64,000 nt of DNA, taken from positions 34,025,549 to 34,089,548 of the forward strand of contig NC_088804.1 in the NCBI RefSeq assembly GCF_011386835.1, written 5' to 3'. The stretch comes from Chrysemys picta bellii (lineage: Eukaryota > Chordata > Testudines > Emydidae). Position numbers and translations under genes: made by a program. Under the pieces are notes generated by a model. That model had not been told where the DNA came from. It ran no database searches and was given only the letters and a program-made list of their open reading frames with translations. Within the stretch, counting starts at the first letter, position 1. Each line of letters starts with the position of its first letter. Shown here in pieces: positions 23,420 to 34,088 of the stretch.

Positions 23420-23786
23420 CAGGGTTTGGCAACGTTTGGCACGCGGCTCGCCAGGGTAAGCACCCTAGCGGGCCGGGCCAGTTTATTTACCTGCTGACGC
23501 GGCAGGTTCGGCCGATCGCGGCCCCCACTGGCCGCGGTTCACCGTCCCGGGGCAATGGAGGCGGCGGGAAGCCGCGGCCAGCACATCCCTCGCCCGCGCC
23601 ACTTTGCACCGCCGGCGAGGGATGCACTGGCCGCGGCTTCCCACCGCCCCCATTGGCCCAGGACGGCAAACCGCAGCGATGGGGGCCACGATCGGCCAAA
23701 CCTGCTGCGTCGGCAGGTACATAAACTGGCCTGGTCCGCCAGGGTGCTTACCCCAGCAAGCCGCGTGCCAAACGTTGCCGACCCCG
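23420..23786. mobile_element. hAT-type MITE (copy 2 of 3), GC-rich palindrome
   Basis: ATCTACAT flanks both ends exactly (23412-23419 and 23787-23794). The element starts CAGGGTTTGGCAACGTTTGG and ends CCAAACGTTGCCGACCCCG. The arms contain GCGGGCCGGGCCAGTTTATT and the inverse. It is 367 bp, slightly longer than copy 3 because of extra central sequence. All six overlapping frames (23483-23906) are artefacts of the palindrome. Confidence 0.92.
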
Positions 23787-24044
23787 ATCTACATAGTAGT
23801 AATTGGAAGCTTGTTGGTATTATATTGTTTTAACACCAAATGTCAGGGGGGACAAGCTATCAACCTGTTTCTGTGCTTTATTATATCAAGACCTATTGGT
23901 ACATAGGGTGAAGATGGCAGGTGTTTTCTCAGGAAGTGACTCTTATTTAGTTCAGATAGTTCTACTGGTGTTTTCCAACTGGTCTGTCTACAGATGGCTC
24001 CTTCTTAATGATACTAATGTCTTGCTGTGGGTGACCCTAAATCT

Positions 24045-24205
24045 CTGACTGCCAGAAGCTGGGTCTGGACTACAGGGGATGGATGGATCACTCAGTAACT
24101 TGCTCTGTTCTGTTCATTCCCTCTGAAGCATCTGGCACTGATCACTGTTGGAAGACAGGATGCAGTGCTAAATGAACCATTGGTCTGACCCAGTATGGCT
24201 GTTAT
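24045..24205 (+). repeat. CR1 LINE 3' fragment
   Basis: CTGTTCTGTTCATTCCCTCT, GGCACTGATCACTGTTGGAA and CCATTGGTCTGACCCAGTAT in this order are the 3' tail of a common turtle CR1 subfamily, as I remember it. Only the tail is present. Confidence 0.7.
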
Positions 24206-24398
24206 GTCCAGACAGCATGTTCACTCTTAACATTTTCTCTATTTGGCATGGCATAAGTTTCAATTTCCTTATTCCATTATAACTTCTGCAATTCTAAGCT
24301 GTTTATATTATTTCATGCACCGCTTGATAGCAGACACAACCCGTTCTTGCCGAGAGTGGGGGTGCAGAGGGAGGGCAGTCAGCTTCAGCAGTGTTACT

Positions 24399-24427
24399 GA
24401 GCATGCTCCGTCCATGTGAGCATGCTC
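24399..24427. promoter_or_regulatory. Candidate p53-family response element
   Basis: GAGCATGCTC occurs at 24399-24408 and again at 24418-24427 with a 9-bp spacer. Each copy fits the p53 half-site RRRCWWGYYY without mismatch, and a spacer of 0-13 bp is allowed in known sites. GAGCATGCTC is also a perfect palindrome, so it may simply belong to a dispersed repeat. Binding is not shown. Confidence 0.4.
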
Positions 24428-24624
24428 AGTACAAGACAAGCAGCAAATCGGTGGTGGTGGGGGGAACGTGACTCCCCATGCCCCTCCAATACGTGTCGCC
24501 TCTGCTTGATAGAATAGACCACCATAGCCATCCATTTCAGACTTGCAAATTTCTACTCTTATAAAAGTTAGACAGTTAACTGATGTCTCTGACCATGTTC
24601 TCTCATTTTATGTTTAGGACATAC

Positions 24625-24865
24625 TGGAGAATTAATTGAATTGTCTCATTAGACTGATCCCCAACTTGGTAAGGCAACTTCCATCTTTTCATGTACTATG
24701 TATATATACCTGCTACTGTATTTTCCACTCCATGCATCTGATGAAGTGGATTCTAGCCCACGAAAGCTTATGCCAAAATAAATTTGTTAGTCTCTAAGGT
24801 GCCACGAGGACTCCTTGTTGCTTTTGCTGATACAGACTAACACGGCTACCCCCTGAAACCTTAAA
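24625..24865 (+). mobile_element. Turtle retroposon, partly 5'-truncated
   Basis: CATCTGATGAAGTGGATTCT, CCCACGAAAGCTTATGCC, TTTGTTAGTCTCTAAGGTGC and GACTAACACGGCTACCCCC align with the inverse of 12581-12940. The 5' half is recognisable back to about 24650 (ACTTGGTAAGGCAACTTCC). I could not find a clean target duplication. Confidence 0.75.
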
Positions 24866-24869
24866 AAAG

Positions 24870-26025
24870 AATGCTTCTCATCTGCCCCTTCTTTGTGTCA
24901 TCTGAGCATTTCCTTACTCTTGCAAAAATTCAGCCATTGAACTGTCATTTTAAAAAGCTTTTTGTAGTATAGTACAGTAATTTTCCATATGACATTGACA
25001 TCCACCTGATCTACATGTTCTACTATTTTCCCTCTTTATTAGGTATTTTGTCTATGGAGCAAGCCTCCTGTCTGCTTAAACAAAAATGTTTTGGTATCGG
25101 TCTATTATCTATCCTGACATGTGAGTAAATACAACTGCACTTGCAAACAAGATGGAGCAGAATCTGAGAAGATGTATTCTTGGTGTCACAGGGAGAAACC
25201 TGAAAAAGAACATGTGTGTTCAGGTGGAAAGCTAGGTAAGAGATATCTCAATAGTAGAGAAGAAACTAAAGTAATTATTTTCTGGCATTAGTGCAAGAAG
25301 GTGGCCTACACTTCTAAAATAAGGTTGTAGGTGGTACAATGAATGGTAAATACAGCTAAGGGAATTTAAAAAAAAAAAGAGGGAGAGATTAACTAGTAAC
25401 CTGGGTAGAAGCCATGCTCCGATCCAAAGCCCATAAAACTCAGAGGAAAAAATCCCATTAGTTTCAATGGGGTTTGGATAGGTCCTTCATGATCATACTT
25501 GTCCTAGAACAGGGATACCTGCTGGTAATGCATCTTCTGCAGTGGCTGTAATGTGGTTGTGATGATAATGAATCAGCAATGTACTTTCCACTGACTCACA
25601 TCAGAAACTAATCATGAGTTATCTGTCCTGGCGACAAGTTCTACCCACTACCATGTTTTCTTCTTATTCTTTTCAGTGACTGCTGTTACAGAATGGTACT
25701 TTCATTTGTTCCGGAAAACACTGTTTTGACAGTGATGTCTCTTTCTCTAGTGATGTCTCTAGGGTAATTTCTGTCCTTTCTTTTTCTATATGGCATAGCA
25801 ATGGCATATAGTATCTCTGCTTTATTTTCTTATGGTCCATCACTCCATGCCCTATTTTTTAAAATCACTGCAGCCTTCTCTGAGTCTTTTCCTGATTTCT
25901 CCTATACAGTTCCAGTCCATCAAACTGATCCATATAGTAATACCAGAGAAACTCTATTTTGTGTCCCTGTCTTCCATTTTGTGTCCCTGGCTTCCATTTT
26001 AAATAAGCAAGCATCACTCCACCAT
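24870..26025. other. Intergenic, nothing firm
   Basis: One old palindromic motif lies at 25420-25490 (GATCCAAAGCCCATAAAACT then CAATGGGGTTTGGAT). A (A)11 run is at about 25370. No gene was recognised. Confidence 0.5.
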
Positions 26026-26029
26026 TAAA

Positions 26030-26870
26030 TGGAGGCTAAAGGTCACATAGCACTAAAAACCAAATTGGCGAGAAAAGGTGATAAACAGATCATAACACTG
26101 TGAGCTAATTTAGAATATAGGCTAAAGGTCACATAGTAGAACTGGTGGGAAAAAGAAGGTGGTAAACAATGATTGACAGATACAAATAATAGTCAAATGG
26201 TACGATGTCATGTCTAAAAATAGAATTGAAATAGTATAAAGGTCAGTGTGTCAGTTGACTGCTGACAGTTGAGAGTTGACAGGCTTGAGAAGAGGTTGAG
26301 AAAGCAGCTGAGCAGAGAGCTAAGAAGACAGAGAAAGGTGTGAAGGTGGTGAAGATGAGATGAAGGAGAAGAAGCAGCAAGCAGAATGACAAGGGAAGGA
26401 TGCATCAGAGGAGTGTGAGAGAGAAATAACAGGAGAAGATATTGTGCAGTCAGCTGAGTAAGTCTGTCAAAGTAATAGTTATAGTTATAGCAAAGTATAG
26501 TATGTTAATGTATATAAGTTTGGGGGGGATGGTTAATAAAGATGTATGTATGTGTGTTGGTTGTGAAAGGGATTTATATATGTAAAACCTAATGAACATC
26601 TAAAAATTGCTCTTAGCTACCCATGAATGACTGATCACCGTAAGCAGGGACCAGCCACTTTGTATCATTTCAAACTATAAGGCAATGTGGTTTGAATTAC
26701 TTTAACTTGTTATAAGGGATTCGTATTTAGATTGTTATTTTGTCAAGGAAGGTTATTTGTATCAATAAAAGGCATCTTGTTTTCGAAAGAATACTGCGTG
26801 TGTCAATCATTTATCAGAAGGCTGTATCCGCAGCCTCCAAGTATTTCCTTAACCACCTTAGAGTCCCATA
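26030..26870. repeat. Possible old LTR or local duplication block
   Basis: AGGCTAAAGGTCACATAG occurs at about 26032 and again at about 26119, each followed by related text ending GGTGATAAAC or GGTGGTAAAC. Purine-rich sequence (26290-26450) follows, then AATAAA signals near 26535 and 26765. This layout resembles a degraded LTR. I could not find termini or a target duplication, so the call is weak. Confidence 0.3.
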
Positions 26871-26874
26871 CCTA

Positions 26875-28900
26875 ATGAAAACATATTGGTTAAAATAAGT
26901 AAACAGGTTATCAGTTCTGGGGGTATGCAAATTCTGTTTTGGGGATAACAACTGATAGGTCCTTTTGCTTGACAGGGATCCATTAAAATCAATAGATCAA
27001 ATGGATTAACTTGCAATATCAGGGCTATGGGCTGTCTCTGACCTGACACATTTTCCAAAGTAGATACCTGTCCAATAGGGTCTATCTTCCTCTATGATTC
27101 CTTTTGTCTTTCATTTCTGTCTTTAACCCCTCAAACTAATCCCAAAATAAGTGAAAGTATTAGAAAAAAAATTCCACCTATTTCCTTGTATACAAATGGA
27201 TTTCCAGTCTCTGGTAGTCAAGCCTCTGCCTCTTTAATTCCTAAGGCTATATGGATGGCAATAAGAATACATAACATTGGCTTATTAGATTCGGATTCCG
27301 GGTATGGCTTGTTATGGCAGACATCTTAGGGTGGTTTACGAGATATTTTTCTTAGCATCCATTTCCTCGCACATCCTAGGTCAAAGTGTTGAATTATTCC
27401 CACAAAACAGAAAGACAAAATAGTATTAAGCCATATCATAATTTTTGTGAAAAGCAGCAAGCAAACTCTAATGGAACGTGGTTGTACAAATTAGAGTGGC
27501 TCTTAACAATAATTGCAATTAAAGTATACTTTCAATGCTGGAAGAACTCCATTCAGTTGCATATGAAAATCATTGGATTCACTCTGTCCTTAAATTCTAT
27601 ACAAAGTTGTTAAAGTATTAATGCCCAAAAAGATAGATGGAATCCTGTCCATTTTCTCAAATGATATTTGTATTACTTATTCTTACCTTATATTTGCTTT
27701 AAATACACTGTCATATGTTGGGTAGCCTTTTTAAATATTTCTTTAATTTATAAAGATTTGCATTGTATACAATTTAGTGGACATCTTTTGAATTTAGAAT
27801 CAGAACCAAATGATCACAACCTTTGAAATGAAGACTGTTCAGCATTTTCATGAGTACAAGGAATACTCCTTTTTTCAAATCCATTTTCTCCCTCTACAAA
27901 ATGTACAAATTAGTGACCCAAAACTTGATCCCCTCCTATTTTTCCTTTATACTCACCTACTCATGCACTTTTAGCTACCATCTCTAAGTTGATGATTCCC
28001 GTATTTTGCTGTCCAGCCTCCGTTTGGTCTCATGCCTTTGACAGTGTTTCTGGCATCTTTCCTCACCAGTTCAAAATCAACATGTGAACACCAACTGCAT
28101 TTCTCCAGCTGTGTCAAAACTTCCATTTTCCTGCTCATCACCAAGTGCAAAACAGTGGTGTCACAATAAACATTCCTCTCTCCTACTCTAGACAATTGCC
28201 ATATCCTGTCAATTCTTCCTTTACAAGATCTCTAAAACCCATTCCTTCCTCTTCACCCCCACTGCTAAGACACCTGTCCATGCTTTGGTCACCTCTAACT
28301 TTTCGCCCTGAAATCTACACGTTTATGGACTCCTTTTCCTCACCTCATTCCTCTACTGTATTTCCAAACAACTGCTGCTGCTAAAACACTCATGTTCCAC
28401 TTGGATCATGTCACTCCCTTCTTCAGATCCTTTCAAGGGCTTCCCTCCTCCTTTTTGCATCATCACATTTCTCATCATCAAGGTTTAGCACAGCTCTGTC
28501 CTTGCCTACATCTTTGGTCTCTTGTCCCCCTAGTCCCATTCCCATTACTTCTGCTCATCCCAACCCTCCTTCCTGAATGCCCTCTTCTGTATCATTCTCC
28601 CATCTCATCTTCATGCCTTTTTTCCTTCCTGGCCCAGATTATAACTCCTCCCTCCCTCTCCTTCTTCACCTAATGTCTTTCCTCTTTTCATTCTCATTGC
28701 TCTTTAAAATACAATTCAGTCATTTATGATAACCTGACAAATGCCCCACCATCCACCCTATATATCCTATATGTTAAGACCGTATTACCTGTCTCTAATT
28801 TAAGGCCTGATCCTACTAAACTTACTATTTACCGCCAGTTGCAGACACACTGAAGTCTATAGGACTAATCACAGTAGAAAGCATTTTGCTCAATAGTGAT
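26875..28900. other. Intergenic; possible LINE debris at 28390-28700
   Basis: In 28392-28450 the plus frame reads LDHVTPFFRSFQGLPSSF, which resembles the C-terminal LINE reverse-transcriptase phrase 'DHVTPLLRSLHWLPV'. The rest is pyrimidine-rich and undecided. Nothing was recognised in 26875-27970. Confidence 0.3.
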
Positions 28901-28904
28901 TAAA

Positions 28905-29095
28905 TGTATGGTTTAGGTCCTTATGCCTTGATCCTGCACTGGGTTCCATAGGAGGAGACTGGCCCACCCACACAGAGTTCATTGCAAGATTGGGGCTTAG
29001 ACTGTAACGTCCTTGGGGCAGGAACTATATTGTTGGCTATATGGTATTTACACAGCATTGAGCGTACTATGACCAATCAATAAATCAATATCACA
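28905..29095 (+). repeat. MIR/SINE-like 3' tail fragment
   Basis: GACTGTAACGTCCTTGGGGC, AGGAACTATATTG and the closing AATCAATAAATCAAT follow the tail of an old amniote SINE ('ctgtaagctccttggggcag ... aataaataa'). The copy is diverged. Confidence 0.45.
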
Positions 29096-29099
29096 GACA

Positions 29100-32000
29100 T
29101 GCTACTATCTTTATTTTTAAACTAAAAATAGTACAATGGTTTCACTTAACAAGTTTCTTCCATTTTGAAAGATTCTGCCAGTTTGAGAGATATTGAATGT
29201 ATTTAAAATGGAAAGTACTGCTGGAACCCAAAATATCTAATCAAACCAGAAACACTGTGTGATCACTTTGCATCACCCTCAGAATCTCTCTGCCTTCCTT
29301 CCACAGTGGAAGGGAGTGGAAATGGAAGGGAGTGCAAACAATTAAGAGGATGAAAAGTGCATATTTTGCAATGAATGTTCAGGCTAATGTTTGTAATAGT
29401 GTCCAAAAATATGTGATTTTTACAACACAACTGTAATTTTGCAGTAACTTGACTTCAGAATAAAAATATATTCTTAAATTTAAAAACAATTGTTAAGATT
29501 TTTTTAAAAAATACTCCCTGTAAAAACTGTCTGCAGAAACTGAAACACAGTTTAATAATAAATTTCCATTGTTGTCAGATGTTCTTTCTGGTTTATTCAG
29601 AAAGACTCAAATGGATATTACTCATACAAACTGATGCGTTAAAAACAAGTGTGTGTTTCACTAAACAGATAAACATCTCTTACATTTGTTTTTTTGCCAA
29701 ACTTAACAGGGAAAAAAACCACTGAGACCATAATCAACTTTTCATGGATTAAATATTCATATAAGTCCTCTTCCTACTCCTTACTATTGACTCACACTTT
29801 ACTGCATACCCAAGGGACTACATATTCTAAAAACAAGGAATGAGTAATCAGGAAAAAGATGTTTCCCTTCTTCAAAGTATTCACTAAAGCATTCCTCTTT
29901 TTAAAGTATCCAACACATAATGCTTGCCTGGCTTGTGATCCAACTTGTACTATAACATCTTCTATAGCAATTTTATCGACAATGTTCACTTAACCTAAAC
30001 ATGGTGTCATATTCTTGCAAACACATTTAAAATATAAACCACCTCCTAGAAGTTTCTCCAAGTGTGACTAGAGGGTGTTGTTCTAATTCTCATTGGTTTA
30101 ATAACAAGATGACATGGAAAACTAGAGATATCTTTTAGATTATTGAGATGTACCATAAGGTATCAATGCATGTTCTTCAACAACTAGAGAAGGGACATTT
30201 TTAAGACATCTTTGAAATTAATTCTTAGAAAAAATTATGAAAAGGAAGTCGTAGGACTCACTTGAGAAGTGACTCACTTGTTTTGACTGCCATTTTGGGT
30301 TTTTTGCTGTGGAAAGGAGCACAATGGCAGGCATGTGTCCTGCAAACTAGATTCTTAAGGGCAATTAATTAAAATATATCTATATCTAAAGAGCATTCTG
30401 CTCAGTGAGCATTCTAAAGGGCTGAGTTGCTATCGTAAACTACCAATCTCAGTTTACTTTAGCACAAAATAATGTATTTGTTTTCTGACAAAGGAGTTCT
30501 ACAATAATATCAAGGTAAAATCACTGGGTGTGATTATCAAGTAATACATTTATTGGGCATAAAGGCATTTCTACTGTGCCAATTACTAATTATGCTCCAG
30601 TCATGGGTAGTTTATGATACTTCTTACTCCTTTCAACATGTTACTACTTAAATATCAGATCTCAAAAAATTCAAATATTGCCGGCAAATTGATAAGCCTA
30701 ATACAGAACTCCGATTATTCCCTTGTACAAAACTATTAGCTTTTTGGTAAACAATCTAGCTTTCTTCTTAGGAATTTAAAATTGATCATATCATCAAGTA
30801 GACCACATGAACCATAAATGGCTTTAAGCTCCAAAATAAAAAACTATATAGTTTTTATTGACCCATATGTCAATATTAATCTGGTTAGCTGGCATGTTCA
30901 TAATCACCAGATGTAATATTCACAATTCAGGATACTGGTAGGTTGAATAGTCAGTCAAGATATATATAAATATTTCCTATTGTCATGGTAAAAGAGAATA
31001 CAAAATTGAAAAAAAATCAATTGTAAGTACTGAGCATTGGTAAATTTCTGTTACTTACAAGAGTATTTAGTATTTATTCTATTTGAATCCTTCCTTGTAA
31101 ATGAAAATTCAGAAGACAATGCAATGCCAAAAATAACCATATTTACTAGTAACAAAGTAGAATTACTATATAATATTTTATCACTGGCTTCCACCTTGTA
31201 TTCAAATCTGTCTCTCTTAACATATCTCACATTCATGTGTATTATAGAAACATTCAAAAGGATGAGATCGTACAACCAAAATTACAAATACCAATCAAGT
31301 GAGGGCAAATAGAAAACAGGGCCAAAACATAGACACACTTGACAGCATCCATGTCATCTGTCAAGGCACTGTGACAAGGACCATGCTATTTACAGTGGTG
31401 CCTTGCAGAGAGGTGAAAACATCAAATCTGAAACCAAGTAACACTGTGCTGCTGACAACAGGGTCTCTATGAAGTCAAGATGCAATGGTTCTAGCAAACC
31501 AGAATCTACTTGCTTTCTTCTCCATTGTCAAGAAAGCTGTTATTGAGAAGATGATCACTTTTTAGCTGGGGGGATAAGTCTCTCTGGTTGGGTAGATCTG
31601 GGGTTGTGAAGTCTTAGGAGAATCATTTATATTACTGTAATGGCACCCCCATTGCAAAAGAGTCTTTTGTCTCCTCGAACATTTTAATCAGTTTCTCCAA
31701 AATGTAGCCCATTTCCAGATAGTTTCTTTGCACACAAAAAATGCAGCTCCCATCCCATCCTATGCAAAGCAGAGGCTCCATGGGTGTTCAGCACATTCCT
31801 GGGGCATGGTGGCTAAACAGATCTAGGGAAAGACTCCTGGTCTGGGCATTCTGGAGTATGTCCCAGCAGAATCCATTCAGCTGGAATCCCTGGTTGCTTT
31901 TTTCCTGGACAACCTTGCCCAAGGGCAAAGCTGATCCACCCTAGTCTGCTAGCACCTTTCTGTTCTAATAATATGGTATCAGGCTGACATTACACATGTA

Positions 32001-32875
32001 CCTAAGACTCCTTCATCCAGTGGACTCTCCTCATCCTCTGCCCGTTTTCCAAACCCTAATGAGTTTCCCAAACATTTCAGATTAGAGGCAAAGGAGAGGT
32101 GGAACACAAGGTACCTAGCAAGTTTCCTCTTCTGAGAAATTTCTCTGAACTCCTCACCTCTGACACCTCTGTTGCAAATAAAGGGGGTGTGAGCTGAGAA
32201 GGGGGTAAATGCCTTTCAGAGCAAGTCGGTGAGCCTTCCATGCTCCAAGAAAGGAGCAAAGTGGAACGGAGAATCTGTTCCATATTTCACTCTCCATAAA
32301 GACACTGTTTCATGACGTTGACTACCTGTCTGTATCTACTGGAGGAGGGTCTTGAAGCCACTCATGGGCAGCTCCATTGATGGTGGCCACTCCAAGTGTA
32401 GGATAGTTGAATGAAGCCATGAGAAAACCTCCATTTTCCTGGTGGTGGCCGTTGATGGGGTGGGACATGGAGGAAGTCAGTGACCAGTGGAGCAGAAGGA
32501 AAGGGGAGAGGGGTTTGAAGGGTGCCATTATCTCCTCATCGTTCCCTACAGGTGGCCATTGAGGGTTATCAGACCTCCATGTCCTTGATAGCAGTCCTTG
32601 GGTGGATGGGGCTTGAAGTAAGCCCTGGCCACCTTGGGTTCCTTCATGGTGGTCATCCTGTCCCTGAGGGAGATGGCAGGCACCAGCTCCCCCATGCTCC
32701 CAGAAATCCCTACCACTCCACTACCACCCTGCAAGCCCCACAGCCTGCCTTGACCTTGGGCTGGAGGCCGGTGTATCTCCCGCCTAGCTGCCCTGCCCTG
32801 GCTGTGCCGGTGTGGTGTCACCGCAGGTCCGGGCTCCCCCTCGCTCTTTCCTTTCGGGCCGTGGAAAGAGTTTGA
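29100..32875. other. Region just upstream of the CDYL2 promoter, nothing recognised
   Basis: No gene or element was recognised. The last 600 bp become GC-richer toward the CpG island. Conserved regulatory elements would be expected here but cannot be shown from one sequence. Confidence 0.45.
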
Positions 32876-32879
32876 AGCG

Positions 32880-33236
32880 CACCCGGCTGCCCGGGGAGGC
32901 GGCACGTCGGAGGGCCCGGGGACTTTCCCTGCGGCGTGTGTCGGGCGCAGCCCGCCCCTAGGCTGGAGGGGGGACGGGGGCGGGGGGTGGCTGAAGCCAG
33001 CGCGAGAGAAGCCACAGAGCGCAGCGCCCTGCTCCAGAGCTGGTTACGCCAGCCAGCCCCGCCGCCCGCCCGCCTGCTGCCTCCCTCTCTCGCCGTCTCT
33101 CCTCGCCTCTGATTCTGCGCACAGCCGGCCCCAGCGCCTGTCATTCTGCAAAACACAGTTTACTCCACGGCGAGCGGGGGAGACAGAGGGAGAGGTGGCG
33201 AGGAGGCAGCCGAGCAGCCAAGTCCCGCAGCCCAGC
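32880..33236 (+). promoter_or_regulatory. CDYL2: CpG-island promoter and 5' UTR of CDYL2
   Basis: CpG-dense sequence begins near 32880 and continues to about 33910, in sharp contrast with the AT-rich surroundings. GC-box-like motifs CCCGCCCC (32951-32958) and GGGGGCGGGGGG (32976-32987) stand upstream of the first codon. No TATA box was seen, as is usual for CpG-island genes. The transcription start is not determined. Long GC-rich frames on both strands (for example 32546-33837 minus and 33443-34274 plus) come from stop-poor composition. Confidence 0.7.
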
Positions 33237-33260
33237 ATGGCTTCGGGGGACCTTTACGAG
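33237..33260 (+). CDS. CDYL2: CDYL2 exon 1 coding part (first 8 codons)
   Basis: ATG at 33237 has A at -3 and G at +4, a strong start context. The eight codons give MASGDLYE, and GTACGG follows at once as a splice donor (GAG|GTACGG), leaving phase 0. CDYL2 proteins begin MASGDLYEVERIVDK, so exon 2 should open with the valine and the chromodomain. CDYL2 is a nuclear chromodomain and crotonase-fold protein that reads methylated histone H3 (K9/K27) and acts with co-repressors. The in-frame GTG at 33195 is not needed as a start. The donor departs from GTRAGT at positions +4 to +6. The call rests on eight residues plus promoter context. A related CDY/CDYL start is less likely because those have different residues at positions 4-5 or a different N-terminus. 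Confidence 0.8.
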
Positions 33261-34060
33261 GTACGGGGACCGGGGGGCAGCCCCGGGCCAGCTGCACGCC
33301 GCAGCCGGCGGGCAGCGGGCAAGGGCGGCCGGGCGGGGAGGGGAGGCAGCAGCGGCAGCGGCAGCAGCGGGGGGTTTGTTTCGGAAACGCTTAGCGGAGC
33401 CTGGTTAGTTCCTGAAGAGGGGAGGAAATCGCCCAGGCGGGGGTGGGGGGAGCCGGGCCGGCGTGTGCGCTGGGGCGGCGGGGAGAGGGGGGACCGGGAT
33501 GGAGCGCTCCCCTCCCTCCCCCTGCCTGGCTCCCTCTTTCTCTCGCGCTCCCTACTTTCCGTGGGGCTGGAGTGCAGCAGGCCTTGCAGGAGGGAGAAGG
33601 AGGAAGGAGTGAGCGCGAGCCGGAGTTAGCGGTAGGATGGGAGGTGTCAGCCGCCCGGAGAGTGGAGAAAGTCCAGGTAAAGTCAGCGGCGGCGCTGGAC
33701 GTGCTGAATCTGCAGATTAGTGCGGAGGAGAGGGGGAAATGCGCCGCGGCGCTGCTGGGGAGGAAGGCGCAGGGATGGAGGCGGCGGCTCCGCGCCTGGC
33801 CGTGCAAAGTGCAGGAGCAGACGCCCGGCTGCTTCACCTTGCGCCTGGGGGGCGGCTGGGGAGGAGATCGGGGGCTTTGCGGGGAGGGGATCGGGGAAGC
33901 AGGGGGTGGCTGTCAAAGTTTGGGCAGCTCCCTGGTGGCTGGTTGGACCACAGCGGCCAAGGGAGGGAGGGAAAAGCTGGAGCTCGTTGCATCCTGCCCG
34001 TCTTTGGTTCCAAGCTCCCCATTTGTACCATTGCACAAGTCTGGCTGCTCCTACTGCGCC

Positions 34061-34088
34061 AAAAAAAAAAAAAAAAAAAAAAAAAAAA
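34061..34088. repeat. Uninterrupted A28 tract
   Basis: Twenty-eight adenines follow TACTGCGCC at the 3' margin of the CpG island. No retroposon body was recognised upstream that would explain it as a poly(A) tail. Length is prone to sequencing error. Confidence 0.95.

Noticed and set aside
23483..23906. Six overlapping frames, and similar ones at 1344-1598 and 40211-40589
   Set aside because: They fall within the three copies of the GC-rich palindromic MITE.
28392..28673. 93-codon plus frame as a gene
   Set aside because: Pyrimidine-rich text with only a weak LINE RT phrase; no start or splice context.
33195..33236. Upstream in-frame GTG extension of the CDYL2 start
   Set aside because: The ATG at 33237 has a strong context and matches the known CDYL2 N-terminus; GTG starts are rare in vertebrates.
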